From positions 2,232,001-2,296,000 of the forward strand of contig JADJRB010000001.1 of NCBI GenBank assembly GCA_016712445.1: 64,000 nt of DNA, written 5' to 3'. Both the position numbers and the translations under genes were made by a program. The notes under the pieces are model-generated. The model was given only the letters and a program-made list of their open reading frames with translations, was not told where the DNA came from and did not search any database. How positions within the stretch are numbered: position 1 is the stretch's first letter; each line of letters begins with the position of its first letter. The stretch comes from Acidobacteriota bacterium. GTDB lineage: Bacteria; Pseudomonadota; Alphaproteobacteria; Caulobacterales; Hyphomonadaceae. Shown piece after piece: positions 9,108 through 17,740 of the stretch.

Positions 9108-9518
9108 ATGGCACGTGCAAGACGTGAATATGCCGAAACAGGCAGCGAGATCGACCTGACCCCGATGCTGGATGTCGTGTTCATCCTGCTGATCTTCTTC
9201 ATCGTGACGGCGCAGTTCATCAAGGAGCCGGGCGTGGCAATCGTCCGTCCGGAAGTGGACAACAAGGCCTCGGCGAAACCGCTGGCGATCCTGATCGCCA
9301 TCGATGCCAACAGCGATGTCTATATCGACAAGAAGAAGATCGCGCCGGCGGAAGTGGCGTTCACCATCAAGGACATGCGTCTCGACAACCCGCGTGGCGA
9401 GATCGTGGTCCAGACCGACGTGAACGCTGATGCCGGCGTGATGGTCGACGTGATGGAAGCCATCAACAAGATCGACGGCGAGACGGTGATCAACATCTCG
9501 GCGAAGACGAACGGTTAA
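9108..9518 (+). CDS. exbD: ExbD biopolymer transport protein, second copy
   Basis: The 136-residue ExbD paralogue has the same membrane signature DLTPMLDVVFILLIFFIVT (about residues 16-34) as its neighbour, but a different periplasmic domain and no proline run. Two adjacent exbD genes are common in TonB systems with DUF3450 and TtpC-like partners, and they may form a heterodimeric ExbD pair in the motor. It starts 19 bp after the first copy. Confidence 0.92.
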   Translation: MARARREYAETGSEIDLTPMLDVVFILLIFFIVTAQFIKEPGVAIVRPEVDNKASAKPLAILIAIDANSDVYIDKKKIAPAEVAFTIKDMRLDNPRGEIVVQTDVNADAGVMVDVMEAINKIDGETVINISAKTNG

Positions 9519-9529
9519 GGAGACAGGTT

Positions 9530-10153
9530 ATGTTCAACAGTCCCTTCATGCGCATCCTGGCCGCTACGGCGATTGCGATTCCGATCGTCCTGGCGATCTT
9601 CATGCTGATGAATGCCCTCATCTCCGTGAAAGAGCTGAAGCTTGCGAGTGGCGAGCAGCGTGTGCTGGCCGCCATCACGCCGCAGAAGCAGGACTCCGAC
9701 GTGCGGACCCGCCAGCGGTCGAAACCGCAGCGGATCGACTCGGCGGCCAAGCCGCCGCCGCCGCCGAAACAGTCCGCCACGAAGTCGAGCATCAACCTGC
9801 CGACTCCGAAGATCGAGGGTGCTGTTCCGCAGAACCTCGACCTTGGCCGGATGAAGTCGCTGGCAATCGACCCGGTGGCCGTGTCGGACCGCGACGCGCA
9901 GCCGATCCGTCCGCCGACGCCGTCCTATCCGCAGCGCGCCCAGGAGCGTGGCCTGTCGGGCAGCTGCGACGTGCGCTTTGACGTGGATACCCGCGGCAAG
10001 CCGTACAACGTCTCGGCCACCTGCACGGACGCGGTCTTCAAGGCGGAAGCCGAGCGGGCCGTGGGCCGCGTCGAGTTCGCGCCCAAGATCGTGCGCGGCA
10101 AGGCGGTTGAACGCCGGAACGTCGTCTACCCGCTGGAATTCAACATCCAGTAG
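9530..10153 (+). CDS. tonB: TonB energy transducer
   Basis: The 207-residue protein has one N-terminal membrane anchor (about 8-30), a periplasmic linker with a short KPPPPPK proline run (about 73-80) and a C-terminal TonB domain (about 125-207). The domain includes the YPQRAQERGLSG and PLEFNIQ strings typical of the family. It spans the periplasm and passes energy from ExbB/ExbD to outer-membrane receptors such as the one encoded near 56 kb. It starts 12 bp after exbD with a GGAGA ribosome-binding site. Confidence 0.93.
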   Translation: MFNSPFMRILAATAIAIPIVLAIFMLMNALISVKELKLASGEQRVLAAITPQKQDSDVRTRQRSKPQRIDSAAKPPPPPKQSATKSSINLPTPKIEGAVPQNLDLGRMKSLAIDPVAVSDRDAQPIRPPTPSYPQRAQERGLSGSCDVRFDVDTRGKPYNVSATCTDAVFKAEAERAVGRVEFAPKIVRGKAVERRNVVYPLEFNIQ

Positions 10154-10288
10154 GTCCCCTTCGCAGGCCGGGCGGCGCTCTGATCTGATCCGCCGCCCGC
10201 CTGCCTCCTCTGCCCGGACCGGCGAAGATCGGCGGCGGCAGACTGGCAAGTGAAAGTGTTTGCCGCTGCAAGGCGGTCAGGAGAGAGA

Positions 10289-11701
10289 ATGATGCGACTG
10301 AAAGTTTTCCTCAAAGGCGCTGTGACCGCAGGACTCCTCGGTATGATGGGCGCCGGTGCCGCGCTGGCGCAGGCCGGCGGCAGCTGCACCGAGACGCAGT
10401 TCAGCTCGAAGACCGGCCAGATCTACCTCGAAGCCGAGCAGGCGGCCATCACCAACAAGGACTTCGACACGGCGCTCGCCAAGCTGAACCAGCTGCGCGG
10501 GATGACGCTGAACTGCTACGAAGAGAGCGCGATCATCCGCATCTCGGCGTACATCAAGATCGAGAAGGGCGACCGCCAGGGCGCCATCAAGGACCTGCTC
10601 GATGCGGTGAACAAGGGCTATGTCCCGCCGGCCGACGTGCCGCAAACTTACTACAACATCGCGCAGATCTACCTGCAGATGGAAGATATCAAGTCGGCGC
10701 TCGACTACATGAAGAAGTGGCAAGCCGCTGGCGGCAAGCCGGACCGTCAGCAGAAATGGCAGCTCGCCGTGCTGTATCAGCGCGTCGACAACTTCAAGGA
10801 AGCGATCCGCTGGGCTGAAGAAGTCCGCCGCGATGACGGCGCCAAGTTTGACCAACAGCTGTATGACCTGCTCGTGTTCCTCTACAACGACGCGGGCGAG
10901 AAGGCGAAGCTGGCCGAAGTGCTGGAAGTGCTCGTCGACCGCAATCCGCAGGAACGCAAGTACTGGGACGCGATCGCCGGCAACTACTTCCAGGCGAACG
11001 AACAGCACAAGGCGTTCGAAGTCCAGAAAGCCATGTACCTCGCCGGGCTGCTTAAGTCCGAAGACGAGATCATGCGCATCGTGAACTTCTACAACCAGTT
11101 CAACGCGCCGTATTACGCCGCGAAGATCCTGGAGAAGGAAATGAACGCCGGCCGGATCAAGAAAACGGTCGAGAAGATGTCGCTGCTCGCCGACTTCTAC
11201 CAGGTCGCTCGTGAGCACGAGAAAGCCATCCCGGTGATCCGCCAGGCCGCTGAAATGGGCGGCGGTGGCGCGATGTATGAGCGTCTCGGCGCGTCGTACA
11301 GCGAGCTGCAGAAGTGGAAAGAGACCGAAGACGCGCTGCAAACGGCGCTGTCGAAGGGCGGCGTGAAGGACAAGGGCACCATCTGGGTACGGATCGGCCA
11401 GTCGCGCTTCGAGCGCGGTGACCGCGCCGGCGCCCGGGAAGCCTTCCGCCAGGCTGGCAATGCGGGCGGCCGCAGCTGGCTCGAGTTCATGCAGTCGGAA
11501 GAGGACACGAAGGACGCGCTCGAGTGCTTCAAGGTCCAGTCCGCCGTGCTCAACCTCGTGAACGAAGACAAGATCTGCAAGAAGCTGGCAGGCCTTGGCG
11601 ACAACCAGCCGGAAGGCTGCAAGACCGTCGCCGCCCGCCTGAAGGCCGGCCGCGAGCAGTTCGACAACACGCCGGAATGCCGCAACTCCGATCCGGTCTG
11701 A
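10289..11701 (+). CDS. Periplasmic tetratricopeptide-repeat protein of the TonB operon
   Basis: A signal peptide (about residues 1-26, ending ALAQA) is followed by roughly 440 residues of alpha-helical TPR-like repeats. TPR proteins occupy this last operon position in DUF3450/TtpC systems and probably scaffold the complex in the periplasm; that role is inference. I chose the ATG at 10289, which has AGGAGAG just upstream, over an upstream start at 10250. The second ATG at 10292 is equally possible. The C-terminus has several cysteines (ECF, ICKK, GCK, ECRN), which may form disulfides. A terminator follows the stop. Confidence 0.85.
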   Translation: MMRLKVFLKGAVTAGLLGMMGAGAALAQAGGSCTETQFSSKTGQIYLEAEQAAITNKDFDTALAKLNQLRGMTLNCYEESAIIRISAYIKIEKGDRQGAIKDLLDAVNKGYVPPADVPQTYYNIAQIYLQMEDIKSALDYMKKWQAAGGKPDRQQKWQLAVLYQRVDNFKEAIRWAEEVRRDDGAKFDQQLYDLLVFLYNDAGEKAKLAEVLEVLVDRNPQERKYWDAIAGNYFQANEQHKAFEVQKAMYLAGLLKSEDEIMRIVNFYNQFNAPYYAAKILEKEMNAGRIKKTVEKMSLLADFYQVAREHEKAIPVIRQAAEMGGGGAMYERLGASYSELQKWKETEDALQTALSKGGVKDKGTIWVRIGQSRFERGDRAGAREAFRQAGNAGGRSWLEFMQSEEDTKDALECFKVQSAVLNLVNEDKICKKLAGLGDNQPEGCKTVAARLKAGREQFDNTPECRNSDPV

Positions 11702-11736
11702 TCCGATCTGATCCGGGCGCGCGAGCGCTCAACCTG

Positions 11737-11773
11737 AAAGCCCCGGACCTCGCGGTCCGGGGCTTTTGCTTTT
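11737..11773 (+). terminator. Rho-independent terminator of the TonB operon
   Basis: The stem AAAGCCCCGGACC / GGTCCGGGGCTTT is a perfect 13-bp match with a 4-nt loop, followed by T-rich sequence. It starts 36 bp after the stop of the TPR gene. Confidence 0.9.
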
Positions 11774-11815
11774 GCCTCTGTGTGTAAGGCGAAGGGCGCC
11801 CAGTGGCTGCGCACG

Positions 11816-11848
11816 CAAAAGAAAACGCCGGCGGATGAGGCCGGCGTT
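11816..11848 (-). terminator. Rho-independent terminator of the M23-bactofilin operon
   Basis: On the minus strand the stem AACGCCGGC / GCCGGCGTT with a 7-nt loop is followed by TTCTTTT. It lies 30 bp downstream of the bactofilin stop and faces the TonB-operon terminator. Confidence 0.8.
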
Positions 11849-11877
11849 GTCTGTATCTGGCTTGGTTCTCCGCGCGA

Positions 11878-12390
11878 TCAGCTCGGCTGCGAGGAAATCC
11901 CGAAGGTGCCGACGGAGCTGGAGGCGCTCATCGGCTTGGACTCGCTGGCGGCCATCGGGCCGGTTTCGCGCAGCGGATCGTCGGCATGCTTCACCTGGCC
12001 TTCGAACACGGCGTTCGACTGGATCTGCAGGGACGAGTGGACGATGTCGCCCTTCACGTGGGCGCCGGTCTCGAGTTCGACCTTGCGGGCGCGGATGGAG
12101 CCCTTGATCTTGCCCTTCACCTTGACGACTTCGGCTTTCACTTCGCCGGTGATCTGGCCCGAGGCGCCGATGGTGATGTCGGTGGCCGACACGTCGCCGT
12201 CGACGACGCCGTCAATCTGAAGCGAACCTTCAGAGATGACCGAGCCATTGATCTTCATGTCGGCGCAAATGATGGAAGCGGCGCGCGCAGCGGACTTCGT
12301 CGCTGCACCCCGGACGGCCTCTTGCGCCGAAACCACCTTCGGCGGCTCGATCGGGGCGGTTTCCGGGGTTTTGCTATTCTTTGTGAACAT
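11878..12390 (-). CDS. bacA: Bactofilin (polymer-forming cytoskeletal protein)
   Basis: This 170-residue protein has a central bactofilin domain (about 40-135) made of short repeating beta-strand units. Alternating hydrophobic and glycine positions (GSVISEGSLQIDGVVDGDV and onwards) are typical of the right-handed beta-helix. Both ends are unstructured and rich in Pro or Ser. Bactofilins polymerise without nucleotide on the inner membrane and position cell-wall enzymes; in Caulobacter and Hyphomonas they act in stalk or bud morphogenesis. The start overlaps the M23 gene by 17 bp, which fits joint production and action. Confidence 0.92.
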   Translation of the reverse strand: MFTKNSKTPETAPIEPPKVVSAQEAVRGAATKSAARAASIICADMKINGSVISEGSLQIDGVVDGDVSATDITIGASGQITGEVKAEVVKVKGKIKGSIRARKVELETGAHVKGDIVHSSLQIQSNAVFEGQVKHADDPLRETGPMAASESKPMSASSSVGTFGISSQPS

Positions 12391-13582
12391 GTCGGCCTGC
12401 TTTCAGGAACTTGTTGGGGTCGTAAGGTTTGCCATTGTACCACACTTCGTAGTGAAGGTGGTCGCCGGTGCTGCGACCGGTCGAACCCATGCGGCCGACC
12501 AGATCGCCGATTTTCACTGTATCACCTTTGGACACGGTGATCGACCTTAAGTGTCCGTAACGCGACTTGAAGCCGTGGCCGTGGTCGACCTCGACCAGCA
12601 GGCCGTAGCCGGAGCGGGCGCCGGCATAGCTGATCGTGCCGGGGCCGGTGGTGATGATCGGCGCGTCGCGATAGGCTGCCAGGTCGACGCCCATGTGCGG
12701 CTGCGGCCGCTTGGTGAAGGGGTCGACGCGGATGCCGTAGGGGCTGGTATAGCGGTAGGGCACCGCCACCGGGTCGCCGAACGGCAGGCTGTTGACCACT
12801 TTCTCGTAGTATTTCATTTCCGCGATGCGGGCCCGCGCCTGGAAGATGCGGGTCATGAAGCTCTCATCGCCGATCGACCATTCGGAGGCCGAAGAGGTGA
12901 GCGAGCCCATCGAGACTTCCGGGCCGCCCATGTTTTCCGAAGCGAACAGGGCGTCGGTGCCGACGGCGGTGAGCATCAGCACGCCGCGGGCGCGTTCGGC
13001 GCGCTCGGCTGCGTGGTCTTCCATGCGGTCGAACAGGCGGTAGATGTCCTGCTCGATGGCCTTGGTGGTGCCGCGAGCGGCCGGCACGCTGAGGCCGGCG
13101 GTCATCAGGTATTCGTCACGGGACTGGCGGCGGTCGGCTTCCTCGATGGACGCCTCGACCAGCAGGGAGGCGCCGTCGCCTTCGAGGGCGGACAGCTTCT
13201 GTCCGTCATCCTCGCGCATGTCGTTGAGCAGTTCCTCGAGCGCCTTCTGCTTCTTCTCAAGGTCGGCGGTTTCCTTGGAGCGCTCCTCGAGGAGGGTGCG
13301 CTGGAGAGATTCGCGGGCGCGCAGGTCCTGGACCCAGCGCTCGTACTTCGCGAGCTCCTTGCCTTCGCCGCCGGCCAGGGTGGTCTCGCCGCCGCCGAAC
13401 ACGAAGCTCGCAGTTGCGAACACGGTCCAGCCGGCAATGGCGGTAACGCCTGCGGCCATCATGGCCTGCTGCCAGGGTGATATGGAAATATAGCGGACGG
13501 TTCCGCCGCTGCGGTGGTAGATCTGACGCTCAGGAAACGCGCGATCGAACGTCGCCTTGAGGTTCGAACTCCACTTGGCCAT
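12374..13582 (-). CDS. Membrane-anchored M23 (LytM) peptidoglycan endopeptidase
   Basis: This 402-residue protein has a short cytosolic tail, one membrane helix (about 38-62), a periplasmic coiled coil (about 75-140) and a C-terminal M23 domain (about 275-390). The zinc-site motifs HMGVD and HLHYEV are both intact, so it should be catalytically active, unlike EnvC-type LytM proteins. M23 genes beside bactofilin genes are a known pairing; in Hyphomonas neptunium such a peptidase (LmdC) works with the bactofilin in stalk formation. The match to that pair here is inferred from order and architecture. Confidence 0.92.
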   Translation of the reverse strand: MAKWSSNLKATFDRAFPERQIYHRSGGTVRYISISPWQQAMMAAGVTAIAGWTVFATASFVFGGGETTLAGGEGKELAKYERWVQDLRARESLQRTLLEERSKETADLEKKQKALEELLNDMREDDGQKLSALEGDGASLLVEASIEEADRRQSRDEYLMTAGLSVPAARGTTKAIEQDIYRLFDRMEDHAAERAERARGVLMLTAVGTDALFASENMGGPEVSMGSLTSSASEWSIGDESFMTRIFQARARIAEMKYYEKVVNSLPFGDPVAVPYRYTSPYGIRVDPFTKRPQPHMGVDLAAYRDAPIITTGPGTISYAGARSGYGLLVEVDHGHGFKSRYGHLRSITVSKGDTVKIGDLVGRMGSTGRSTGDHLHYEVWYNGKPYDPNKFLKAGRHVHKE

Positions 13583-13776
13583 TCAAGCTACCTGTAAGCT
13601 GGAAACTTCTTATGAAGCTGCAGGTTTCCCTACAGCCGGCTTCCCATTCCCCGCGTCATACATACCCAATTCGACCGGGGGTGAAAGCCCCGCATGTCAT
13701 ATTTTTAGGCAATGTTCGCAGTTGACCGTAAACTTCTCATTAACTTGCTGAAAGTTTCAGCAAGACCTTCCCGATT

Positions 13777-14256
13777 TCAAGCGGCGGAGCGCTTTTGTTG
13801 CACCGCCGCAAGCACTTCGTCCGCATGCCCCTTGACCTTCACTTTAGGCCAGATCCGGACGATTTTTCCTGTCGGCCCGATGAGGAAGGTCCGCCGGGCC
13901 ACGCCCATGTAAGTGCGGCCGTACATCGACTTCTCTTCCCAGGTGCCGAAGGCCTCTGACACGTCGCCGGCCTCATCGCTGCCGAGCAACACGTTGAGCC
14001 GGTATTTACCAGCGAACTTCTCGTGACGTGTCAGGGGATCGCGTGACACGCCCATTACGATCCCTCCAGCTTCTGCGAAGGCGTCGGCGTGGGCGGTGAA
14101 ATCGAGCGCTTCCTGGGTGCAACCGGGCGTGTCGTCCTTCGGGTAGAAGTAGAGCACCAGGTACTTGCCGGCGAAGTCCTTCAGGCGCCGGGGGCCTGCG
14201 GTCGTTTCAAGGCTGAAGGCGGGCGCCTTGTCCCCCTCTTTCAACGCAGTGGCCAT
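13777..14256 (-). CDS. bcp: Thioredoxin-dependent peroxiredoxin of the BCP/PrxQ type
   Basis: The 159-residue protein reduces hydroperoxides. The peroxidatic motif DDTPGCTQE holds the catalytic Cys near residue 46. Many BCP proteins have a second, resolving Cys five residues later (CxxxxC); here that position is Asp in TQEALDF, so this is a one-Cys or atypical BCP. It is transcribed alone and divergently from the AsmA-like gene, with about 94 bp between the starts. Confidence 0.92.
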   Translation of the reverse strand: MATALKEGDKAPAFSLETTAGPRRLKDFAGKYLVLYFYPKDDTPGCTQEALDFTAHADAFAEAGGIVMGVSRDPLTRHEKFAGKYRLNVLLGSDEAGDVSEAFGTWEEKSMYGRTYMGVARRTFLIGPTGKIVRIWPKVKVKGHADEVLAAVQQKRSAA

Positions 14257-14350
14257 GCAAAGCTCCTATGGTCTCAACCCGTTCACGTAATTATAGTTTC
14301 TATGTGCGAGAGGACGTGCGGCAATACCGAAATTCCTGAGGAGCTGAAGA

Positions 14351-17300
14351 TTGGTCCGCCAGACCGCGTCCATCGTCATCATGGAGATCCTGGGCGCGCT
14401 CGTCCTGGTGCTGATGGCGGCCAGCGGCCTGCTCCTGCTTCGCCTGTCGAGCGGCCCGATCGATCTCAGCGCGTTCCGCGACGATGTGGAGAATGCCCTG
14501 TCGGACGCGCGCAGCGGGCGCGGGGTTTCTATCGGCGCGCTGCAACTCGAATGGTCACCGGAATCCAAGCGCGTGCAAGTCACGGCGCAGGACGTCCACC
14601 TGCTCGACGCGGCCGGGCGCAAGGCGGCTGAAGCGGCGGATGCGGAAATCGTCGTGTCGGCTTCCGCGCTGCTGGTCGGCAATGTGGAAGTGCTGCGCCT
14701 CAGGCTGAGCGACGGATGGATCGGGCTCGACCATGTTGAGGGCAACCTGTGGACGCTGGGCGGCGATCCGCTGCCGGAGCTGAAGGCGCGCGAATTGCCG
14801 ACCACGCCGCAAGGGTGGCTCGACTATGCCAACACCGTTTTGCCGGAGTGGCTCGCTGCGCTGAGGGAGACGGATGAATCGCTGACCTTCGAGTCGGTGC
14901 GCTTCGACAAGTTCGAGCTGCGCGTGCGCACGGCCGAGCTGGCCCAGCTGGGCACCGTGCAGCAGACGACGGGAGACCTGACGCGCACGGCGGATGGGCT
15001 CAGCCTGACGCTGTCGGGCAGCGGCCTTGGCCAGGGGCTGCCGCGCGGCATTGCCATCCGCATGCAGACGAGTGAGGGCGGCACCCGGATGCTGGCCGAA
15101 CTTGGCGTGGCCGATTGGCCGCTGGGCGAACTGCTCCGCCGCACCGGTCTCGGCGCGGAAGGCTCGGAAGGGCTGAATTCGCACTTCGAGGTTTCGGCCG
15201 GATTCTCGCAGGCCTCAGGCATTGAAGATATTCGCCTCAACGCGCGCAGCGGTGACGGCATCCTGAAACTCGGCGACACGGCGCATCCGGTGACCGACCT
15301 CCGCATCGCCGGCGCCTATGCGCGCGCGGACGACAAGCTGGCGTTGACGCTGGAGTCGAGCGGGACCGGCGTGTTCAAGGGGCGCGCTGACCTGGAGGTC
15401 GAGCAGGCGATGGCCGGCAAGGGCTTCAGGCCCTTCCGCCTCACGAGCCCGGCGCTGACCGCCAGCCTGATGCCGTTCCTCGCCGCGCCGGTCGACTTTG
15501 CCAGCGTGGACGCATCCGGCGAGGCCGACCTCGACGCGCTCGCCGTGCGCGCCGCGACGATACGGTTTGTGCTCGGTGGATCAGCCTTCGAGATCAAAGG
15601 AGACGCTGCGCTGACCCCTGACCGCCAGCCGGGCGAGTCGCCCGTCATTGCGACGCTTGATGTCACGGCGCCCGGACCCTTGCCCGCCGAGACTGTGGTT
15701 GCGCTCTGGCCGGTCTCCCTTGCCACAAGCGCGCGCGAGTTCGGCGCCACGCAGATCGAGGCCGGCGTTGCGCGCGATGCGAAAGGCCATGTGACCTTGC
15801 AGCGCGACAGCTTCGCCGAAGGCTTCCTGCGCGACACCGACCTCGAAGTGACCTTCGCGGTGGAAGGCGCGCGCGTGAAGTTCCTCGAGGACCTGCCGCC
15901 GGTCGAGGACGGGGTGGGCACAGGCAGGCTGACCGGCAACAGCTTCAAGGCGGTGCTGGACAGCGGCGCCTATGCCGGTTGGGTGGTCGATGAGGGTCTG
16001 ATCGACTTTCCGGCTTTCAATCCGAGGGGCACGGAGTTCCGGGTGTTCGCCAAGGGACATGGACCGGCCCGCAACATCGTGAAGACGCTGGCCGAGTCCC
16101 GGCTCGCTTTCGATCTCGATCCGGCCCGGATCTCGGGCGATGCGGAATTTACCTATGAGCTGTTCCGGCCGGCACTCAGCGATGTTCCGTATGAGGACCT
16201 TCGCTTCACGGGCTTCGGAACCTTGCGCAATGCGGGCCTCAAGGCCGCCGCCTTTGACTTCGACATGACGGGCGGCACGATCAAGGTGGACCTCGACCAG
16301 AACGGAATGATGATGGCGGGCCAGGCAAGCCTCGGGCCGTCACCGGTGGATTTCGTCTGGAAGGACACCTTCGCCGACGCCGACAAGCCGGCAATGCTGA
16401 CGGCCAAGAGTTTCGTGACGGCGGATTTCCTCAACGGCTTTGGCATGCTGGGCCGCGCCTACATGACAGGCGAGGCGCCGCTCGACCTGAAGGCGACGCT
16501 CGACGGGGCGGACCTGAAGACAGCCAACGCCAAGATCGACTTCTCGGATGCCCGTCTCGACATCGCGGAGATCGGCTGGCTCAAGCCGCGCGGCGGCGCA
16601 TCGAATGCGACGGTCGACTATACCCGGACGGGTGACAAGGCGACGTCGAAGGTGCGCTTCGATGCTGACGGCGCCGTGCTGGACGGAGACTTCACGCTCG
16701 GCGCGGACTCCATGCGGCTGATCTCGGCAGACCTCCGACGCGCCTATTTCCGCAATGTCGCGGATGTGAACGGGCGTCTGGGGCGCGGGCCGAACGACCA
16801 GCTGGTGATGGAGCTTGGCGGGAAGCACCTCGACATTTCCGGGCTGATCCCCGGCCTCGGCGGTCTCGGCGGCGAGTCGACCAAGGACGGATCACCGATG
16901 ACGATCGATGCAGCAGTCGACCGGCTGACGCTGCGCACGGGGCTGGACCTTCGCAAGGCCAAGCTGGCGCTGGTGACCGGCAAGTCGGGTCTCGAGACCT
17001 TCACGGCGACGGGCGTCGCCGGCGGCGCGGCGCCGCTGTCGGCCTCGATTGACGCGCGCGGCGATGGTGCCCCGCGTATCAAGGTCTCGTCCGGCGATGC
17101 GGGCTTCCTGGCTGCGGCTTTCCTTGACGCCGACTTCATTTCCGGGGGCGCGCTGGAACTGAACGGAACGCTGGAGCAAGGCAACAAGCCGGCCGAACTT
17201 CTGGTCGAAATCAGCAATGCGCGGATGAGCAATGCGCCGTTCCTGACGCAGATCCTGTCGCTCGCCTCGCTGCGCGGGCTGTCTGACACGCTGTCCGGCG

Positions 17301-17737
17301 AAGGGGTAATGTTCAGCCGGATTGACCTGCCGCTCAAGATTTCCGGCGGGCGCTACATCATTGCCGGCGCAAAGGCGCAGGGGCCGGCGCTCGGACTGAC
17401 GGCGAGTGGATTCATCGATTCCAAGTCGACCGACATCGAGATCGACGGCGTGCTCGTGCCGAGCTTCGGGGTGAACTCCGCGCTGGGCGGCATTCCGATC
17501 ATCGGCGATCTTGTGGTCGGTCGCGACGGGGAAGGCGTGTTCTCGCTGACCTACGGGGTGAGCGGCAAGCTGGAAAAAGCCAGCGTATCGGTGAACCCGC
17601 TCTCGGCAATTGCGCCGGGGGTGATCCGGCGAATCTTCGAGAACCCGTCGGATACCAAGATTCCGGAAGCCAAGCCGCGCGCGCCGGACGCGCCCTTGCC
17701 GAAGGAACTGCCCGCGATCAAGAACGAGACGTTCTGA
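14351..17737 (+). CDS. AsmA-like / YhdP-type (DUF3971) envelope protein
   Basis: This 1,128-residue protein has an N-terminal membrane helix (about 10-30), then a very long beta-rich periplasmic region with DUF3971 features and an AsmA-like C-terminus near 970-1085. YhdP, TamB and AsmA proteins are thought to bridge the periplasm and move phospholipids to the outer membrane. The favoured start is TTG at 14351, because GAGGAG lies 7 bases upstream; the first ATG is at 14381 and would leave the helix intact. Sequence conservation is low, so the exact subfamily is less certain than the architecture. Confidence 0.82.
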   Translation: MVRQTASIVIMEILGALVLVLMAASGLLLLRLSSGPIDLSAFRDDVENALSDARSGRGVSIGALQLEWSPESKRVQVTAQDVHLLDAAGRKAAEAADAEIVVSASALLVGNVEVLRLRLSDGWIGLDHVEGNLWTLGGDPLPELKARELPTTPQGWLDYANTVLPEWLAALRETDESLTFESVRFDKFELRVRTAELAQLGTVQQTTGDLTRTADGLSLTLSGSGLGQGLPRGIAIRMQTSEGGTRMLAELGVADWPLGELLRRTGLGAEGSEGLNSHFEVSAGFSQASGIEDIRLNARSGDGILKLGDTAHPVTDLRIAGAYARADDKLALTLESSGTGVFKGRADLEVEQAMAGKGFRPFRLTSPALTASLMPFLAAPVDFASVDASGEADLDALAVRAATIRFVLGGSAFEIKGDAALTPDRQPGESPVIATLDVTAPGPLPAETVVALWPVSLATSAREFGATQIEAGVARDAKGHVTLQRDSFAEGFLRDTDLEVTFAVEGARVKFLEDLPPVEDGVGTGRLTGNSFKAVLDSGAYAGWVVDEGLIDFPAFNPRGTEFRVFAKGHGPARNIVKTLAESRLAFDLDPARISGDAEFTYELFRPALSDVPYEDLRFTGFGTLRNAGLKAAAFDFDMTGGTIKVDLDQNGMMMAGQASLGPSPVDFVWKDTFADADKPAMLTAKSFVTADFLNGFGMLGRAYMTGEAPLDLKATLDGADLKTANAKIDFSDARLDIAEIGWLKPRGGASNATVDYTRTGDKATSKVRFDADGAVLDGDFTLGADSMRLISADLRRAYFRNVADVNGRLGRGPNDQLVMELGGKHLDISGLIPGLGGLGGESTKDGSPMTIDAAVDRLTLRTGLDLRKAKLALVTGKSGLETFTATGVAGGAAPLSASIDARGDGAPRIKVSSGDAGFLAAAFLDADFISGGALELNGTLEQGNKPAELLVEISNARMSNAPFLTQILSLASLRGLSDTLSGEGVMFSRIDLPLKISGGRYIIAGAKAQGPALGLTASGFIDSKSTDIEIDGVLVPSFGVNSALGGIPIIGDLVVGRDGEGVFSLTYGVSGKLEKASVSVNPLSAIAPGVIRRIFENPSDTKIPEAKPRAPDAPLPKELPAIKNETF

Positions 17738-17740
17738 CGC

